DNA from: an uncultured Clostridium sp. | Lineage (GTDB): Bacteria > Bacillota > Clostridia > TANB77 > CAG-508 | Direction of reading: 5' to 3' | Assembly: GCA_945610215.1 (NCBI GenBank) | Contig: CALYZR010000050.1 | Coordinates: forward strand, 1-5,705 | DNA: 5,705 nucleotides | In this document: piece after piece, positions 4,325 to 5,705 of the stretch | How the letters are laid out: every line of letters starts with the position of its first letter | How positions within the stretch are numbered: the first letter of the stretch is position 1 | Translations under genes and position numbers: made by a program | Notes under the pieces: model-generated | The model's input: only the letters and a program-made list of their open reading frames with translations | Databases searched by the model: none | Told to the model about the DNA's origin: nothing

Positions 4325-5570
4325 TTGGAGACTCAATTTGAAAAAGCAAAGAAAATTTTAAAAAAATATAATCAGGAGCATTTATTAGCTTTTTATGATA
4401 AACTGTCACAAGAAGAAAAAAATAAACTGATAAACCAAATATTAAGCATAAATTTTGAACAAATAAATAAATTATATGAAAATACAAAAAAACAAGTAGA
4501 AGAAGATAAAGCAAAAATAGAACCAATAACATACATTGATAAAAATAATCTTTCAGAAGAAGAAAAAGTATATTATAAAAATTTAGGAATTAAAGAAATA
4601 AAAGAAGGAAATTTAGCTGCTGTTACAATGGCAGGAGGACAAGGGACAAGGCTTCGGACACGACGGACCAAAAGGAACATATATGTTAGGAGTAGAGCCA
4701 GATAAATCATTATTTGAAATATTATGTGATAATTTAAAAACAGCTAAAATAAATTATAATGTATATATTCCATGGTATATAATGACAAGTAGAGAAAACA
4801 ATGCACAAACAATAGCATTTTTTGAAAAGAATAATTACTTTAATTATCCAAAAGAAAAAATAAAATTTTTTGTTCAAGGAGAACTACCAATGGTGAGAAC
4901 GGACGGAAAAATTTTATTAAATAAAGAAGGCATAATAAAAGAAGCTGCAGATGGCCATGGTGGAATATTTGAAGCAATGTTTAAAAATGGCATAGTAGAT
5001 GATATGAAAAAAAATAAAATAGAATGGATATTTGTTGGACCTGTTGATAATCCTTTAGTTAAGATGGTTGATGAAATACTTATTGGAGTTGCTGTGGACA
5101 AAAAAGTATTAGCAATAGGAAAATCATTAGTAAAAGCAAATCCTCAAGAAAAAGTAGGAGTATTTTGCAAAAAAAATGGGCGACCAGCTGTAATAGAATA
5201 TACGGAAATTAGTAAAGAAATGGCAGAAAAAAAAGATAAAGATGGCAACTTGGTATATGGAGAATCACATATTAATTGCAATATGTTTAATATAAAGGCA
5301 ATAGAAGAAATAGGAAATAATAAATTGCCATATCATAGCGCTTTTAAAAAAGCTACATATATGGATGAAAAAGGAAGTATAATAGAACCAGATAAACCAA
5401 ATGCATATAAATTTGAAAGTTTTATATTTGACAGTTTTCAAAAATTAGATGACATGGCAATATTAAGAGTAAAAAGAGAAGAAGAGTTTGCTCCAGTAAA
5501 AGGTAAAACAGGAGTAGACAGTGTAGAAACAGCGAGAGAACTATATAATAAATATCATTTAAAAGAATAA
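4325..5570 (+). CDS. UAP1-like UDP-N-acetylglucosamine/UDP-sugar pyrophosphorylase, +1 frameshift at codon 111
   Basis: Enzymes of the UTP--glucose-1-phosphate uridylyltransferase superfamily (UAP1-like branch) make UDP-GlcNAc or another UDP-sugar from a sugar 1-phosphate and UTP, releasing pyrophosphate. From TTG at 4325, 110 codons run to Leu110 in the nucleotide loop MAGGQGTRL. Frame 0 then gives CGG-ACA-CGA and stops at 4703-4705 after 126 codons. Skipping C4655 continues as GHDGPKGTYMLGVEPDK and gives 414 residues, normal for the family. Family marks after the join are PKG, the uridine loop ADGHGGIFEAM, GPVDNPLVKMVD, VGVFCKKNGRPAVIEYTEIS, HINCNMFN, LPYHSAFKK, KFESFIFDSF and REEEFAPVKG. 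Residues 1-65 are a charged helical region. The break falls inside the essential GGxGTRLG loop, so neither fragment alone should be active. An internal ATG at 4683 with AAAGGA upstream could start a C-terminal fragment lacking that loop. The sugar used is not determinable from sequence. Confidence 0.9.
4652..4658 (+). other. +1 frameshift site CTT-C-GGA in the pyrophosphorylase gene
   Basis: Frame 0 reads ACA AGG CTT CGG ACA. Removing C4655 gives ACA AGG CTT GGA CAC, i.e. TRLGH, exactly the conserved motif. AGGAGGA (4633-4639) and AAGGGA (4641-4646) just upstream match the anti-Shine-Dalgarno sequence, and such elements stimulate RF2 frameshifting, though their spacing differs here. They also simply encode the Gly-rich loop. 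The heptamer and the ACA two codons upstream are shared with the walJ site. Confidence 0.65.
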
Positions 5571-5582
5571 AAGGAGATAATT

Positions 5583-5705
5583 ATGGAATATTTTAAAAAA
5601 TATGAAGAATGGTTAAATAGCGATGAAATTGATGAAGAAACAAAAGAAGAATTAAGCAAAATGAAAGATAATGAAACAGAAATAAAGGATAGCTTCTATA
5701 AGGAC
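5583..5705 (+). CDS. Phospho-sugar mutase (PgcA-like), N-terminal part, cut by window end
   Basis: The first 41 codons are present, from ATG at 5583 with AAGGAG (5571-5576) upstream. The start is 12 bases after the pyrophosphorylase stop, so the two are an operon. The N-terminus (YFKKYEEWLNSDEIDEET, then a Lys/Glu-rich helix ending DSFYKD) matches the start of long-form alpha-phosphoglucomutase/phosphomannomutase proteins. In these, a segment ending in FYKDLEFGTGG leads into domain 1. The catalytic phosphoserine lies beyond the window. Such an enzyme interconverts hexose 6-phosphate and 1-phosphate and would supply the sugar 1-phosphate used by the preceding enzyme. Confidence 0.85.
   Translation, partial: MEYFKKYEEWLNSDEIDEETKEELSKMKDNETEIKDSFYKD

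Noticed and set aside
985..4658. Reading CGGA as a four-base Arg codon at the two sites
   Set aside because: That would give Leu-Arg in the pyrophosphorylase loop, whereas the family requires GGxGTRLG. Skipping the C, or reading CTTC as Leu, keeps the Gly.
4683..5570. C-terminal pyrophosphorylase region as a separate gene starting at ATG 4683
   Set aside because: An AAAGGA lies upstream, but these bases encode the conserved PKGTYM segment and the fragment would lack the essential nucleotide loop. A single frameshifted gene explains the data better.

Overview
The window looks like a chromosomal segment of an anaerobic, endospore-forming Clostridia-type Firmicute. The DNA is very AT-rich, ribosome binding sites are strong GGAGG types, several starts are TTG, Arg is mostly AGA, and a spoIIR gene is present. 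No tRNA, rRNA, IS element, CRISPR array or phage gene is visible.

Layout. Bases 2-88 carry the last 28 codons of a (+) membrane protein, possibly SpmB-like. Bases 89-366 hold a possible 33-residue cationic membrane peptide (167-268) and a nested inverted repeat (287-354). A minus-strand cluster follows, read from right to left: spoIIR (3150-2491), a hairpin terminator and possible promoter, murA (2384-1125), and a WalJ/YycJ-type metallo-beta-lactamase-fold hydrolase (1108-367). A plus-strand set diverges from spoIIR. It comprises a 176-residue unknown protein (3350-3880), an 86-residue unknown protein with its own consensus promoter and terminator (3940-4200), a UAP1-like UDP-sugar pyrophosphorylase (4325-5570), and the first 41 codons of a phospho-sugar mutase (5583 to the window end).

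Functionally the window links the cell envelope and sporulation. MurA uses UDP-GlcNAc for the first committed step of peptidoglycan synthesis. The pyrophosphorylase and phospho-sugar mutase pair would interconvert hexose phosphates and make a UDP-sugar. SpoIIR carries the forespore signal that activates sigma-E in the mother cell.

The most striking observation concerns the two conserved genes whose reading frames are broken, walJ and the pyrophosphorylase. Both break in the same way at the same heptamer, CTT-CGG-A. In each, dropping the single C after the Leu codon CTT restores a full-length family-like protein reading Leu-Gly. In-frame CGG otherwise occurs only once in the window, in the compositionally different 86-residue gene. 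The heptamer resembles known +1 frameshift sites (RF2 CUU-UGA-C, Ty1 CUU-AGG-C). It may therefore be a recurrent +1 recoding site built on a rare or poorly decoded CGG codon. The alternatives are sequencing error or two independent mutations.
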